Assembly: GCA_964518875.1 (NCBI GenBank)
Contig: CAZFHI010000003.1
Span: 62,001-126,000, forward strand
Reading direction: 5' to 3'
Source: DTU024 sp964518875
GTDB taxonomy: Bacteria; Bacillota; Clostridia; Christensenellales; Aristaeellaceae
Length of the DNA stretch: 64,000 bases
Positions 52,424 to 61,526 of this stretch are shown here, piece after piece (the stretch's first letter is position 1; each line of letters begins with the position of its first letter). Position numbers and translations under genes: made by a program. The notes beneath the pieces were generated by a model. It made no database searches. It saw only the letters and a program-made list of their open reading frames with translations, and was not told the origin of the DNA.

Positions 52424-53635
52424 TTACACGCTGCTCTTGCTGCCTTTTGATCCTGTTAAGCTCATCTTGGAAAACAGATCGGACTGGAAGGCGTAATTGT
52501 TTTCATTTTTCATTTTATGCGCTTCCATCGCATATTTTACGAGCTTATCTATAAGCCCCGGATAGCGTATTGGCGGGTCTGATTTATTCCACAGATAAAA
52601 TGCCATGGATCCTGGTATAGTGTTTATTTCCGTAATATAAAGCTTATCAGTCTTTACGTCTATCATCCAGTCTATGCGCACAACACCCTTGCAGTCTAAA
52701 AGCCTGAACACTTTTTTAGAAAGCTCTTTTATTTTTTTTGTCATTTCATCGTCTACAGGCGCTGGAATTATACGGCTTAAAGACGCCATGCCCTTGCTGC
52801 CGCCGCTGCGCAGATATTTATCAAAAAAGCTCAGAGCCTGTCCTCCTGTTGACGGCATTTCAAGCACCGACGCGCATATTTCTTTATCGAACCCTAAAAC
52901 AGAACAATTAACCTCTATCGGGCTGTCCAGACCTTTCTCTACTAAAATGCGCCTGTCATATTCGCATGCAAGTTCTAAAGCGGATATAAGCTCTTCTCTT
53001 TGACATGCCCTGCTTATACCTATGGACGACCCTAAATTGCATGGTTTTACAAAAACGGGATAGCTAAGCTTTTTTTCTATTTCTTCTATCGTTTTGTTTT
53101 TATTTTCAATAAATTCGCTGCGCAAAACGCTTACTCCGTCAAGCGTTGGAACGCCCGCGCCTTTAAATACCTGCTTCATTATAATTTTATCCATGCCTAC
53201 AGCGGAACCAACTATGCCCGTTGAAGCATATGGTATATCCGCCAGCTCAAGCATTCCCTGCACGCTGCCGTCCTCACCGTGAAGCCCGTGCATAACGGGT
53301 ATAATTACGTCTAAATGCGTAATTATTTTTTGCTTTGGCTTTCCAAAAAGTCCCTTGCCCGGCTGCCAAGAAGTAAGAGCGCCTGAATGGGCTGTAACGT
53401 CCAGAGAGCATCTTTCATACAGCCCCGGCTGCGAAAACAATATAGGCTCGCGGTAATTTGACAGCTCGAGCAGCCCGTCGCCGCAGAACCATTCTCCGTT
53501 TTTATTTATATATATAGGGTACAAATCATAACGGTACAGGTCGACAGCATGCGAAAGCTGCAGAGCGCTTATTACCGATACCTCGTGCTCGCATGTGCGC
53601 CCTCCAAACAGTAAGCCCAGTTGTATTTTTTTCAT
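52424..53635 (-). CDS. ddl: D-alanine--D-alanine ligase family protein
   Basis: The start is ATG 53635, preceded by GAGGTG; in-frame codons to 53683 lie inside the previous gene. 403 residues, longer than the usual 300-370. The ATP-grasp family is clear: GLLFGGRTCEHEVSVISALQ at the start, PVMHGLHGEDGSVQGMLELA, FVKPCNLGSSIGISRA, and the metal-site segment ITEINTIPGSMAFYLW. A basic 30-residue tail follows. It could be the housekeeping Ddl or a dedicated dipeptide ligase for the operon it closes (GNAT, hydrolase, membrane Mur ligase). Confidence 0.9.
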   Translation of the reverse strand: MKKIQLGLLFGGRTCEHEVSVISALQLSHAVDLYRYDLYPIYINKNGEWFCGDGLLELSNYREPILFSQPGLYERCSLDVTAHSGALTSWQPGKGLFGKPKQKIITHLDVIIPVMHGLHGEDGSVQGMLELADIPYASTGIVGSAVGMDKIIMKQVFKGAGVPTLDGVSVLRSEFIENKNKTIEEIEKKLSYPVFVKPCNLGSSIGISRACQREELISALELACEYDRRILVEKGLDSPIEVNCSVLGFDKEICASVLEMPSTGGQALSFFDKYLRSGGSKGMASLSRIIPAPVDDEMTKKIKELSKKVFRLLDCKGVVRIDWMIDVKTDKLYITEINTIPGSMAFYLWNKSDPPIRYPGLIDKLVKYAMEAHKMKNENNYAFQSDLFSKMSLTGSKGSKSSV

Positions 53636-53636
53636 C

Positions 53637-55247
53637 TTACACCTCGCTGTAATGGTCCGGCAGGTCGTTTTCGTAAAGAACATAATCGCCGCGGGCTTTT
53701 ATAGTTTCATAATAAGCGTTCGCTTCTTTTAGGGAAACGAAGCTGTGTATGGCTTCCTTGTTAAAGCCTGCGTTAATAAGCCCTTCAGCAATAGGCGCTG
53801 TGCGCTTTTTCCCAACCAGCAGGACTATGTCTGCAACAGCGGCTATGTTTGCACCTAATTCTCTGTTGTAGCGTTCTTCTTCAAAACCTAATTCCACAAA
53901 GCCGGGCGTTATAACGATGCGTCGGCCGCTGTACTGCGGCTTTTTAAGCTCCGCTAGCGTCTGCGCTGAGCTTACGGGGTTTGCGTTGTAGCCGTTGTTG
54001 ATCCTGTTTACGCCGTCTTCTCCCGTTTCAACTTTAAAGCGATGCCGTATAGGATATATAAGCTCCATGCCGTGCATAATCTGCCTGTCAGACAGGCCAA
54101 GGCGCATAGCGACAGCCGCCGCCATCAGGGCGTTGTTTGCAAAGTGCGCTCCCCTTACATGCATTGTTACAGGTATGCGCTTTCCTTGTTTTGTACACAG
54201 CGTAAACGTAGTGTCATGCCCCGTTTCCTGCAGGTCCTCTGCCCATACGTCTTCCCCGTCTGTACCCGCTATCGCTTTTTCTATACTCGTTTGCTTATAA
54301 AGATTGTGAACAATAGCGTGATCCTCCCCGAATACGGCAAAGCCGTCTTTTGGGAGGGCTCGTATTAAATCGTATTTAGTTTGCTTTATAGCTTCAAGGC
54401 TTCCGAATGTTTCAAGGTGTTGAGGTCCCACGCTCGTAAGCACGCCAATTTCAGGGCTTAAAAGCCTGCAAAGCTCTTTTATATCGCCTCTGTGGCGCGC
54501 GCCTAATTCTGCAATAAATATATTATGCGAAGGCATGAGGTCGTTTCTTATGCATTTAGCAATGCCCATAGGCGTGTTCTGACTTCCGCGCGAGCACAAA
54601 ACATTATATTTTTGATCAAGCAACGTTTTAATAAAAAATTTAACGCTCGTTTTGCCGTAGCTTCCTGTTACGCCTATCACAAGCACATCGTCGCGCTCTT
54701 TTAAAATGCGCTTGGCGTCCTGAAAATAGAGTTCATACACAAGCCTCTCAACAGGCCACACGAGAGCTGCCGCGGCAAACATCCATAAAGGCACCGGGAA
54801 AATCATAACGGCGTTTAGCCCAAGCAGCGGCGCACGCTTTCTAACAGCGTAAAAAACGATAAGAAGCAAAACCGCAAGCGCCGCATAAAAGCGCTTGATT
54901 CTGGCGGTAAAGTGCAGTTTGCTTTTGCCTTCGCGGCTTAAATATACCTTTTTGCCTATGATTCTACCTGAAAAAACTATTATTACCGCGCCCGCAAGAG
55001 GAGCTAAAGTCTGCCAGGCTCCTCCCTGCCTGTATAACAAATCAGCCAAAAAGCATATTAAAAAGCTTACGGCGCTTAGTACAATGCCTGGAATCCAGAC
55101 GCGGCGCCTTTGTCTTTTGACCGCGGCTAAAAAACCCCTGAACTGATAGCTGCTAAGCTGAAAATACATAAGAGTTATGGGCGTTATTAGGGCAAATGCG
55201 GCCGCGGGCGCATACCAAAGCAGTATCAACGAAATTTGACTCAACAA
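53637..55247 (-). CDS. Membrane-anchored MurF-like Mur ligase
   Basis: 536 residues. The first 165 residues hold about five hydrophobic helices (for example YAPAAAFALITPITLMYFQL and LNAVMIFPVPLWMFAAAALV) instead of MurF's soluble UDP-sugar-binding domain. A complete Mur ligase core follows: ATP loop VIGVTGSYGKTSVKFF near 192, SVGPQHLETFGSLEAIKQTK in the centre, and a MurF-like C-domain with NNGYNANPVSSAQTL and ITPGFVELGFEEERYNRELG. Replacement of the UDP-binding domain by membrane helices suggests a lipid-linked or otherwise membrane-bound substrate. It starts 2 bp after the hydrolase and ends 1 bp before ddl. Confidence 0.88.
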   Translation of the reverse strand: MLSQISLILLWYAPAAAFALITPITLMYFQLSSYQFRGFLAAVKRQRRRVWIPGIVLSAVSFLICFLADLLYRQGGAWQTLAPLAGAVIIVFSGRIIGKKVYLSREGKSKLHFTARIKRFYAALAVLLLIVFYAVRKRAPLLGLNAVMIFPVPLWMFAAAALVWPVERLVYELYFQDAKRILKERDDVLVIGVTGSYGKTSVKFFIKTLLDQKYNVLCSRGSQNTPMGIAKCIRNDLMPSHNIFIAELGARHRGDIKELCRLLSPEIGVLTSVGPQHLETFGSLEAIKQTKYDLIRALPKDGFAVFGEDHAIVHNLYKQTSIEKAIAGTDGEDVWAEDLQETGHDTTFTLCTKQGKRIPVTMHVRGAHFANNALMAAAVAMRLGLSDRQIMHGMELIYPIRHRFKVETGEDGVNRINNGYNANPVSSAQTLAELKKPQYSGRRIVITPGFVELGFEEERYNRELGANIAAVADIVLLVGKKRTAPIAEGLINAGFNKEAIHSFVSLKEANAYYETIKARGDYVLYENDLPDHYSEV

Positions 55248-55249
55248 AT

Positions 55250-56029
55250 TCAGTCCTCCCCGATAAAATCCAGCACAAAATCACAAAACGCTGCAGGATA
55301 GCTTGCAAAAGCAAAATGCCCGCCCTGCATTATAACTAAACGGCTGTCAGGTATTTCTTTATGAAAAATCTCAGCCGCCATAAGAGGCGTCTCCGTATCG
55401 TCGCGGCCCCATATAAGCAGCGTTTTATTTTTTATTTTTTTAAGCAGCGTTCTTTGATCGTATGAGATAATGTTTTTAAACGTTTGGCGCATGCTGTCAG
55501 GAAGCGCAAGGTAGTCTTTGGAAGAATATTTTTTTCTTAAATTTTCACTTGAAATAGCGGCTTTTTCTTTGGCAAATGGCAGCTTAGACATTAGATTAAG
55601 CCATGCGGACTGCATTTTATAGCTTGCCTGTCTGCGCCTTTGCTGTGCGGTAGGCTGTTTCCTTATGCCGGCAGCGCCTGTTAATATAATTTTGTTAAAA
55701 AGCTCAGGCTTATTCGCCGCAATTTCAACCGCCACGCGCGCCCCAAAAGAGTGCGCCAGGACATTACAGCCCTTTAAATTAAGAGCATTAATAAACTCAA
55801 CTGTAAAATCCGCATACTTTTTAACGGTCCAGTCCCCTTCAGGCATACCCGTTCCGCCGTGGGCGGGGAAATCGAACGCGGTTACGTCGTAGTAACCCTT
55901 AAGTATATTTATTACAGGAAGCATGGCGCTTACGTCAGCGCCCCATCCGTGCAGCACAAGCAGCTTTTCCCTGCCTGTGTTTCCTGTATTGATATAGAAG
56001 GTTTTTATACCCTGTATTGTAGTATTCAA
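55250..56029 (-). CDS. Alpha/beta-fold hydrolase
   Basis: 259 residues. The oxyanion motif is LVLHGWGADVS, the nucleophile elbow is NVLAHSFGARVAVE (Ser in S-F-G), the acidic residue lies in LIWGRDDTETP and the His in MQGGHFAFASYP, so the catalytic triad looks complete. No signal peptide; cytosolic. It overlaps the GNAT gene by 4 bp and ends 2 bp before the Mur ligase. Co-transcription suggests it hydrolyses an ester or amide in the same pathway; the substrate is unknown. Confidence 0.85.
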   Translation of the reverse strand: MNTTIQGIKTFYINTGNTGREKLLVLHGWGADVSAMLPVINILKGYYDVTAFDFPAHGGTGMPEGDWTVKKYADFTVEFINALNLKGCNVLAHSFGARVAVEIAANKPELFNKIILTGAAGIRKQPTAQQRRRQASYKMQSAWLNLMSKLPFAKEKAAISSENLRKKYSSKDYLALPDSMRQTFKNIISYDQRTLLKKIKNKTLLIWGRDDTETPLMAAEIFHKEIPDSRLVIMQGGHFAFASYPAAFCDFVLDFIGED

Positions 56030-56523
56030 TGTTCCTCCTCAGTAAAAAGAATATAGCGGCACTTTTTCGTTGAACCCATACATATTTCGCTGTAAAGCGG
56101 CGGCACATCAACTATCTGTTCAAACGCGCAGCGAGCGTTTTCGCAGGTTTTGCGGGAAGGTATATTATCCACGTCGCATGTGATTGCAAGGCTTAACATG
56201 CCGGCCATGCGCGCTTTTGGCTTTATAAGCTCCACCGCTTTTTTTGCATACCCGTGTCCCTGATGCGGTTTATCTATCCTATAGCCTATATGACCTAAGT
56301 AGTAAAGCGGCGCTCCTTCGCCTATTCGCAGACTTATATAGCCAACCGTATAATTCGCGGCACCGTTCCTCACTCGAATATTATACACAAAAGTGTGTTT
56401 TATTCCTAAAGAGCTTTCCCCTGGCATGTCGTTTTTTAAAGCGAGATATATTTCCGGCTTGTTTGCGGGAAGAAGCTTTTTAAATAATTCTTTAAAAGAA
56501 AAATTTATCCTTTGTCGCAGCAT
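56026..56523 (-). CDS. GNAT-family N-acetyltransferase (RimJ/RimL type)
   Basis: 165 residues. A GNAT fold with GHIGYRIDKPHQGHGYAKKA supplying the acetyl-CoA loop (Q-G-H-G-Y-A) and SLAITCDVDNIPSRKTCENA as motif B. It opens the GNAT/hydrolase/Mur-ligase/ddl operon, with its stop overlapping the hydrolase start. It probably acetylates an amino group, for example on an amino acid or peptide handled by the downstream ligases; this is inference. Confidence 0.85.
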   Translation of the reverse strand: MLRQRINFSFKELFKKLLPANKPEIYLALKNDMPGESSLGIKHTFVYNIRVRNGAANYTVGYISLRIGEGAPLYYLGHIGYRIDKPHQGHGYAKKAVELIKPKARMAGMLSLAITCDVDNIPSRKTCENARCAFEQIVDVPPLYSEICMGSTKKCRYILFTEEEH

Positions 56524-56563
56524 TTTAAATAAATAAATTAGCGGGGTTTGCTCTAAGCTTACT

Positions 56564-58045
56564 TTACTTATGGTAAAGCTTTTTTGTCTGGTACTGCGGC
56601 TCGCTCGTTAAATTTACGCCAAGCCTTCTGAATATATTTTCGTCCACCTGCGAAAGTATTACCGATGTATGCACTTCAGTGCCTTTAAGCTTAGGCAGCT
56701 GCTTCATGGCAAGCATCGCTTCCTCGCTCCCCGCTGCTGTTATTGACAGGGCTATAAGTATTTCGTCGCTGTGCAGCCTTGGGTTGTTATTGCCTAAGTA
56801 GTCGCATTTAAGGCTCTGCACAGGGCCTATTACTTCAGGCGGTATAAGCTTTTTGGGCTTTTCTATGCCTGCTAAATATTTAAGAGCGTTTAGTATAAGC
56901 GCAGATGAGGCGCCTAAAAGAGAGCTTGTTTTAGACGTAATAATCTTTCCGTCGTGCAGCTGTATTGCAGCAGCGGGCCCTCCGGTCTGCTGCGCCCTTT
57001 TCCTTGCGGCGGCAAGCACAGGCCTGTCTGCATCCGTAAGCTCAAGATGCTGGGAAATAAGCCTTAACTTCTGTACCTCTTCATCGCCTTTAAGGCCTTT
57101 GCGGCGCTCGCATAGCGCATTATACAGCCTGCGTATTACTTCCTGCTTAGCGGCTTCAATGCACGTTTCCTCGTCTGTAATAGCATATTTTACCATGTTT
57201 ACGCCCATCTCCGTTGGAGATTTATATGGAGAACGGCCTAAAATAAGTCTGAAAATATTGTTGAGCAGCGGGAAAACCTCTATATCGCGGTTGTAGTTTA
57301 CAGCCTGTATATTGTACGCCTGCAAATGGTAAGGATCTATCATATTTACATCGCCAAGGTCCACGGTAGCGGCTTCATAGGCCATATTTATAGGGTGATT
57401 TAACGGAAGGTTCCATATTGGGAACGTTTCAAATTTGGCATAGCCCGCTCTTTTGCCGTTTTTATGCTCGTGGTAGAGCTGGCTTAAGCATACCGCCATT
57501 TTGCCGGATCCGGGCCCTGGAGCCGTAACAAGTACAAGCGGACGCTCTGTTTTTACAAAGTCATTCTTGCCGTAACCCTTGTCCGACACTATGAACGCTG
57601 TATCCGAAGGGTAGCCGTGTATGGGGTAATGTATGTAAACGTTCATGCCCTGGTTGCGCAGTCTCCTTCTGAAATTCTGCGCGCTTTTTTGCTTGCCATA
57701 CTGCGTAATTACAACGCCGGACACTAAAAAGCCGCACGCCGTAAACGCGTCTATAAGGCGCAAAACATCGGCATCGTAAGTTATGCCAAGATCGCCGCGC
57801 GTCTTGTTTTTTTCTATGTCGCACGCGTTTATGCATACTATTACTTCGCATTGGTCCTTCATTTTGAGAAGCATGCTTATCTTGCTGTCAGGCTTAAACC
57901 CAGGAAGCACCCTTGACGCGTGGAAATCGTCAAACAGCTTGCCGCCTAATTCAAGGTACAGCTTGCCGTCAAAATAGTTTATGCGTTTTTTTATTTCGGC
58001 AGACTGGAGTTCCTTGTACTTTTCGCTGTCAAAGCCCGTTTTCAT
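56564..58045 (-). CDS. DUF1846-family protein
   Basis: 493 residues, typical of DUF1846. The start region is GFDSEKYKELQSAEIKKRIN, followed by GGKLFDDFHASRVLPGFKPD near 34. TAPGPGSGKMAVCLSQLYHE near 175 is a conserved glycine-rich loop reminiscent of a nucleotide-binding loop. HPINMAYEAATVDLGDVNMI follows. Members are cytosolic proteins of unknown activity. The ATG overlaps the TGA of the GCKR-like gene (TGATG), so the two are translationally coupled. Confidence 0.92.
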   Translation of the reverse strand: MKTGFDSEKYKELQSAEIKKRINYFDGKLYLELGGKLFDDFHASRVLPGFKPDSKISMLLKMKDQCEVIVCINACDIEKNKTRGDLGITYDADVLRLIDAFTACGFLVSGVVITQYGKQKSAQNFRRRLRNQGMNVYIHYPIHGYPSDTAFIVSDKGYGKNDFVKTERPLVLVTAPGPGSGKMAVCLSQLYHEHKNGKRAGYAKFETFPIWNLPLNHPINMAYEAATVDLGDVNMIDPYHLQAYNIQAVNYNRDIEVFPLLNNIFRLILGRSPYKSPTEMGVNMVKYAITDEETCIEAAKQEVIRRLYNALCERRKGLKGDEEVQKLRLISQHLELTDADRPVLAAARKRAQQTGGPAAAIQLHDGKIITSKTSSLLGASSALILNALKYLAGIEKPKKLIPPEVIGPVQSLKCDYLGNNNPRLHSDEILIALSITAAGSEEAMLAMKQLPKLKGTEVHTSVILSQVDENIFRRLGVNLTSEPQYQTKKLYHK

Positions 58046-59808
58046 CAGCGCTCCTCCTCAGGGTCAAAGCCTAAGCGGTTAAGGGTTTCTACAACATAGC
58101 TTTCGCGGTACTGCTGGTCCTCTTCTCTTGAATAGTAGCTTTTGAAAAATTCTTCGCACGCCTTTTCATAGGGTATGTCCATAAGGTTGGATATAATCCT
58201 CGTGCTGCGGTCTATAAGCTTTTTATTTGTGGGTAGAACCTGTATCATCCAGTTGCCCCATACTCTGCCCATCTTAGCCATTGTAGCGGTGCTTAGCACG
58301 TTAAAAGCAAGCTTAACCATAAGATGAGTAATAAGCTCCATGCTCGTGCGCGGCAGCTTTACAGGCACTTTTACTTCGTTTTGCGCTAAGGTTGAAGAAG
58401 GTATGTCTCCAAAGCGAAAAGCCGTGACAAAGTCAAAATTTTTCCCTTCCTTTTGCGCCCAATCCCAGGCCTTTTTGTTGAAGGAGCCGTTTATATCTAC
58501 AAGCACAAGCCCTGCCGGGCGCTGTTCCCGGCGGCTTGGATCGCTGCTGCATCCTATATCGTACTTAAACACTTCTTCTCCGCCAACCTTCGGCGGGTTG
58601 TTTATAATACTTTTCGCAGCATTCATCTGTATATAGTCTTCCCTTTTCCAGTCAAGTCCTTTTACCGGTCGCAAAAACACATGCTGCCACGCCACGTCGC
58701 TCGGGTAAAGAGGGTCCTTAATGTATGCCCAGCTTAAAGGACCTTTTTCTCCTTTTTTTCTGAAGGGCGGCAGAGTAAAGGTTGGCTGGCGCTCCGTGGT
58801 ATCCGTCATTATGTCTAAAAGGTATTCATGCGTCGCATAGCTTATAAGGCCGCCTTTTATGTATGTGTCCGCTTCTACTGTTACGGCGTCTGCAAGGCCC
58901 TTCAACGCTTCGCCTGTTCGCAAGCCTTTGCTTAAATCTTCAAAGGCGTCCGCATATCCGTTTCCTGTTAACGAAACCGTTCCAAGGCAAGAGTATTCAT
59001 CTTCAGTAAGCGTTTTTTTAAGCCATATATCCGCCGCCATTTCAAGAGCGGCTCCTGCGACAAGCAGTTCTATAGTCGTTACCTGCATCCTCGTAGAGCC
59101 CGCGACCGCCATATTGCCAACGTAAAGCGGCATAAAGACTATGTTCTCTCTTTCGAACACTTTACGGCAGCGCTCAAGGTATTTGGTAAGAATTTCTTTA
59201 GGGTTGCAATAAAGATAATAGGTATTGCAACCGCGCCTGTCCGCTTCTATGGCAGAGCCGTTTATTGACGCAGAAAGACCGCATTCCGACAGCGCGACAA
59301 CCACGTCCCCCTCGCCTACGCCAGCTTCTTCTATCTGGCGCGCGCCGAATGCCATATAGTCTTCAAAGTTTTCAACCGCCTGAACAAGCGCCCTGTCGCC
59401 TCCGGTAGTCAAGCTGTTTGTTACTTCCATAAGCCTTAAAAACCGGTCTCTATGTTCAGGCAGTATCTGCGTTAAATTAAGGAAGTATTTGCGCCATGCG
59501 GCATCAAGCTGTATTGCCATCCTGCCGGAAGCTCCAACGCTTGAAAAAAGAACCGTTTTTTCTTCGTCCATGCAACGGACTATGTCGTTAACAAGCGCCT
59601 TATATGCAGGGCTTTTAAAGGTTTCCCTTGCGACTTTTGAAATATTTACATCTGCATCCAATATGCATTTTACGCCTGCCGCCGTATCTTTAGCTATAAT
59701 GGCGCTTAAATTTCTGGTAATAGGGTTTGGCTGTTCTGTAGGTATAACTCCAAGATGAAACTGCGTTTCATTTTCACAAAATTCTTTTGCCGCCTGCCTG
59801 TAATCCAT
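58045..59808 (-). CDS. Double-SIS protein of the MurQ/GCKR type
   Basis: The start is ATG 59808 after AAGGAGTGC. 587 residues, twice the length of MurQ and near that of animal glucokinase regulatory protein (GCKR). The MurQ/GCKR signatures are in order: TEQPNPITRNLS near 24, SVGASGRMAIQLDAA near 92, TTGGDRALVQAVENFEDY near 135, ALSECGLSASINGSA near 168 and AGSTRMQVTTIELL near 240. The C-terminus has VWGNWMIQVLPTNKKLIDRS. SIS domains bind sugar phosphates. It could be an etherase of N-acetylmuramate-6-phosphate or a fructose-phosphate-sensing regulator. Confidence 0.78.
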   Translation of the reverse strand: MDYRQAAKEFCENETQFHLGVIPTEQPNPITRNLSAIIAKDTAAGVKCILDADVNISKVARETFKSPAYKALVNDIVRCMDEEKTVLFSSVGASGRMAIQLDAAWRKYFLNLTQILPEHRDRFLRLMEVTNSLTTGGDRALVQAVENFEDYMAFGARQIEEAGVGEGDVVVALSECGLSASINGSAIEADRRGCNTYYLYCNPKEILTKYLERCRKVFERENIVFMPLYVGNMAVAGSTRMQVTTIELLVAGAALEMAADIWLKKTLTEDEYSCLGTVSLTGNGYADAFEDLSKGLRTGEALKGLADAVTVEADTYIKGGLISYATHEYLLDIMTDTTERQPTFTLPPFRKKGEKGPLSWAYIKDPLYPSDVAWQHVFLRPVKGLDWKREDYIQMNAAKSIINNPPKVGGEEVFKYDIGCSSDPSRREQRPAGLVLVDINGSFNKKAWDWAQKEGKNFDFVTAFRFGDIPSSTLAQNEVKVPVKLPRTSMELITHLMVKLAFNVLSTATMAKMGRVWGNWMIQVLPTNKKLIDRSTRIISNLMDIPYEKACEEFFKSYYSREEDQQYRESYVVETLNRLGFDPEEER

Positions 59809-59969
59809 TTTGCACTCCTTAAAACTGGTTTTTATCATTCTACCCTTGCCATAGCAACTTTGCAAGGGCATTATTTACGCATATAAAGACAGCCTGCGCG
59901 CATAAGACAAGAAATACGCTTTTGTTGTTTATTTTATAAAGTCGTGCGCAAGCTGTTCTTCAGATGCGA

Positions 59970-60734
59970 TCAATGCGCATCATAAATATTTGAAATATTC
60001 AGGAAGTTTAAAAAGTTCTTTATTTCCCTGTCCCAGAATTCCCAGTTATGGCGTCCTTTGGATTCGTTGTAGCTTAATTCTATTCCGTCGCCCTTAAGTG
60101 AATAAATATAATTTTTCGTTTCACGCGCCTTGTCAAGAAGGGAATCTTCCGTACCTATGGACATAAATATTCTAACACTGGGCTTTTCGCCAGAAGCTAT
60201 TTTTTCAGCGTTTTCAAAAACCTGTTTTCTGTACTCCTGTTTTCCGTCGCGCTCGTCCAAAATAATTTCATCGTCTAAAAAGTCGTACAGATATTCCATG
60301 CCGGCTGAAAGCGAGCCTATAACGCTGTACTGCTCAGGACGCGATAAGCCCAGAATAAGCGATCCTGTTCCTCCCATTGAAAGGCCGGCTATATAGGTAT
60401 CCTCTCTTTTATCCGAAATAGGAAAGAAGGATTTCATCCTGCGCGGAAGCTCGTCCACTACGTACTCGTAAAATTTTCCTCCGTGCAGCATATCCATGTA
60501 CCCTGACAGATAGCCGCTCGGCATTATAACGCACAGTCCCTTTTCCTGCGCATAGCGCTCTATACCCGTACGGCGCATCCAGTCGTTATAGTTTCCGTAA
60601 GCGCCGTGAAGAAGATAAAGCGTTTTGCGCGGCGGAAAGTTTTCTGCATCATAATCTCCATGCGGCAAAATAACGTTAACGTTTTCTTCTTTCTGCAACG
60701 TATCTGAAAAAAAACTTAATTCTATAAACGCCAT
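59970..60734 (-). CDS. Putative esterase (esterase D / feruloyl-esterase-like)
   Basis: 254 residues of alpha/beta-hydrolase fold. TLYLLHGAYGNYNDW supplies the oxyanion hole, IAGLSMGGTGSLILG near residue 122 the Ser nucleophile in G-L-S-M-G-G, and SKGRHNWEFWDREI the His. No signal peptide. The class includes acetyl-xylan, feruloyl and tributyrin esterases. It follows a paralogue by 1 bp; the pair arose by tandem duplication and probably acts on acylated plant glycans or their oligomers. Confidence 0.85.
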   Translation of the reverse strand: MAFIELSFFSDTLQKEENVNVILPHGDYDAENFPPRKTLYLLHGAYGNYNDWMRRTGIERYAQEKGLCVIMPSGYLSGYMDMLHGGKFYEYVVDELPRRMKSFFPISDKREDTYIAGLSMGGTGSLILGLSRPEQYSVIGSLSAGMEYLYDFLDDEIILDERDGKQEYRKQVFENAEKIASGEKPSVRIFMSIGTEDSLLDKARETKNYIYSLKGDGIELSYNESKGRHNWEFWDREIKNFLNFLNISNIYDAH

Positions 60735-60735
60735 G

Positions 60736-61467
60736 TCAATTCCTCACAAACCAGGCGAAAGCGCGCTTGCCCGCCTCATCCCAGTTGTCCCATGTATGCC
60801 CGCCCTCCTGTTTAAGCGCGGTTACGTTATAATTTAAAGAAAGCAGATAATTGTAAAAGTCCGCATTTTCTTTGTAAAGCCTGTCATCAGTGCCGCACGA
60901 CATAAAAAATTCAGGTTTTTCAAAGCTTATATTTTTTGCCGTGAAATAAATATCGTTTATTGAATTTTTATATTCCTGCGCGCTTCCGAATATGTTTTCA
61001 AACATTTCGCGCCTTTCTTCATCGTTTATGCGCTTTTGCATATCTATGGCCGCGGAAAAAGCGGCGCATTTTGAAAACAGCCCGCTTTCTAACGAAGCCT
61101 TAATGGCGCCGTATCCGCCCATTGAAAGGCCGGCTATAAAGCGATCCTTCCTTTTGCGGCTCAGCGCCGGAAAAAAGCGTTCGCACTGCGTTACCAGCTC
61201 TTTTGTTAAATAAGTATAGTATTTATTGCCCCTTTTCATGTCTGTATAAAAACTTCTGTCTCCGTCAGGCATAATAAGAGCAAGATTATTGTCCTTTGCA
61301 TATCGCTCGCACGATGTATAGCGCGTCCAGCATGTGGCGTTATCTGACAAGCCGTGCAGAAGATAGACAGTCTTGTAAGGCGCTTCGCCCTTTTCCGGAA
61401 TTACGGCGTAAAAGTCGCAGTTCATAGAAAGCGTTTTCGCATAATGCGTACATTTTAAAAACGCCAT
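60736..61467 (-). CDS. Putative esterase, tandem paralogue
   Basis: 243 residues, the same family as the downstream gene, with TVYLLHGLSDNATCWTRYTS, nucleophile IAGLSMGGYGAIKASLES and terminal His in QEGGHTWDNWDEAGK. Motif order and spacing match its neighbour but most other positions differ, so the duplication is old. Both proteins begin MAF and end in a H-x-W-x-x-W/F-D motif. It is cytosolic and co-transcribed with the second copy. Confidence 0.85.
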   Translation of the reverse strand: MAFLKCTHYAKTLSMNCDFYAVIPEKGEAPYKTVYLLHGLSDNATCWTRYTSCERYAKDNNLALIMPDGDRSFYTDMKRGNKYYTYLTKELVTQCERFFPALSRKRKDRFIAGLSMGGYGAIKASLESGLFSKCAAFSAAIDMQKRINDEERREMFENIFGSAQEYKNSINDIYFTAKNISFEKPEFFMSCGTDDRLYKENADFYNYLLSLNYNVTALKQEGGHTWDNWDEAGKRAFAWFVRN

Positions 61468-61526
61468 ATATCTCTCCTTTCCTTTAATAGCAAAAGCTGC
61501 TCTATGGCAGCTTAATGCTTAATTGT

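Noticed and set aside
52424..53635. Vancomycin-type D-Ala-D-Lac ligase
   Set aside because: No vanH- or vanX-like genes are adjacent, and nothing I can see by eye separates it from a D-Ala-D-Ala ligase.
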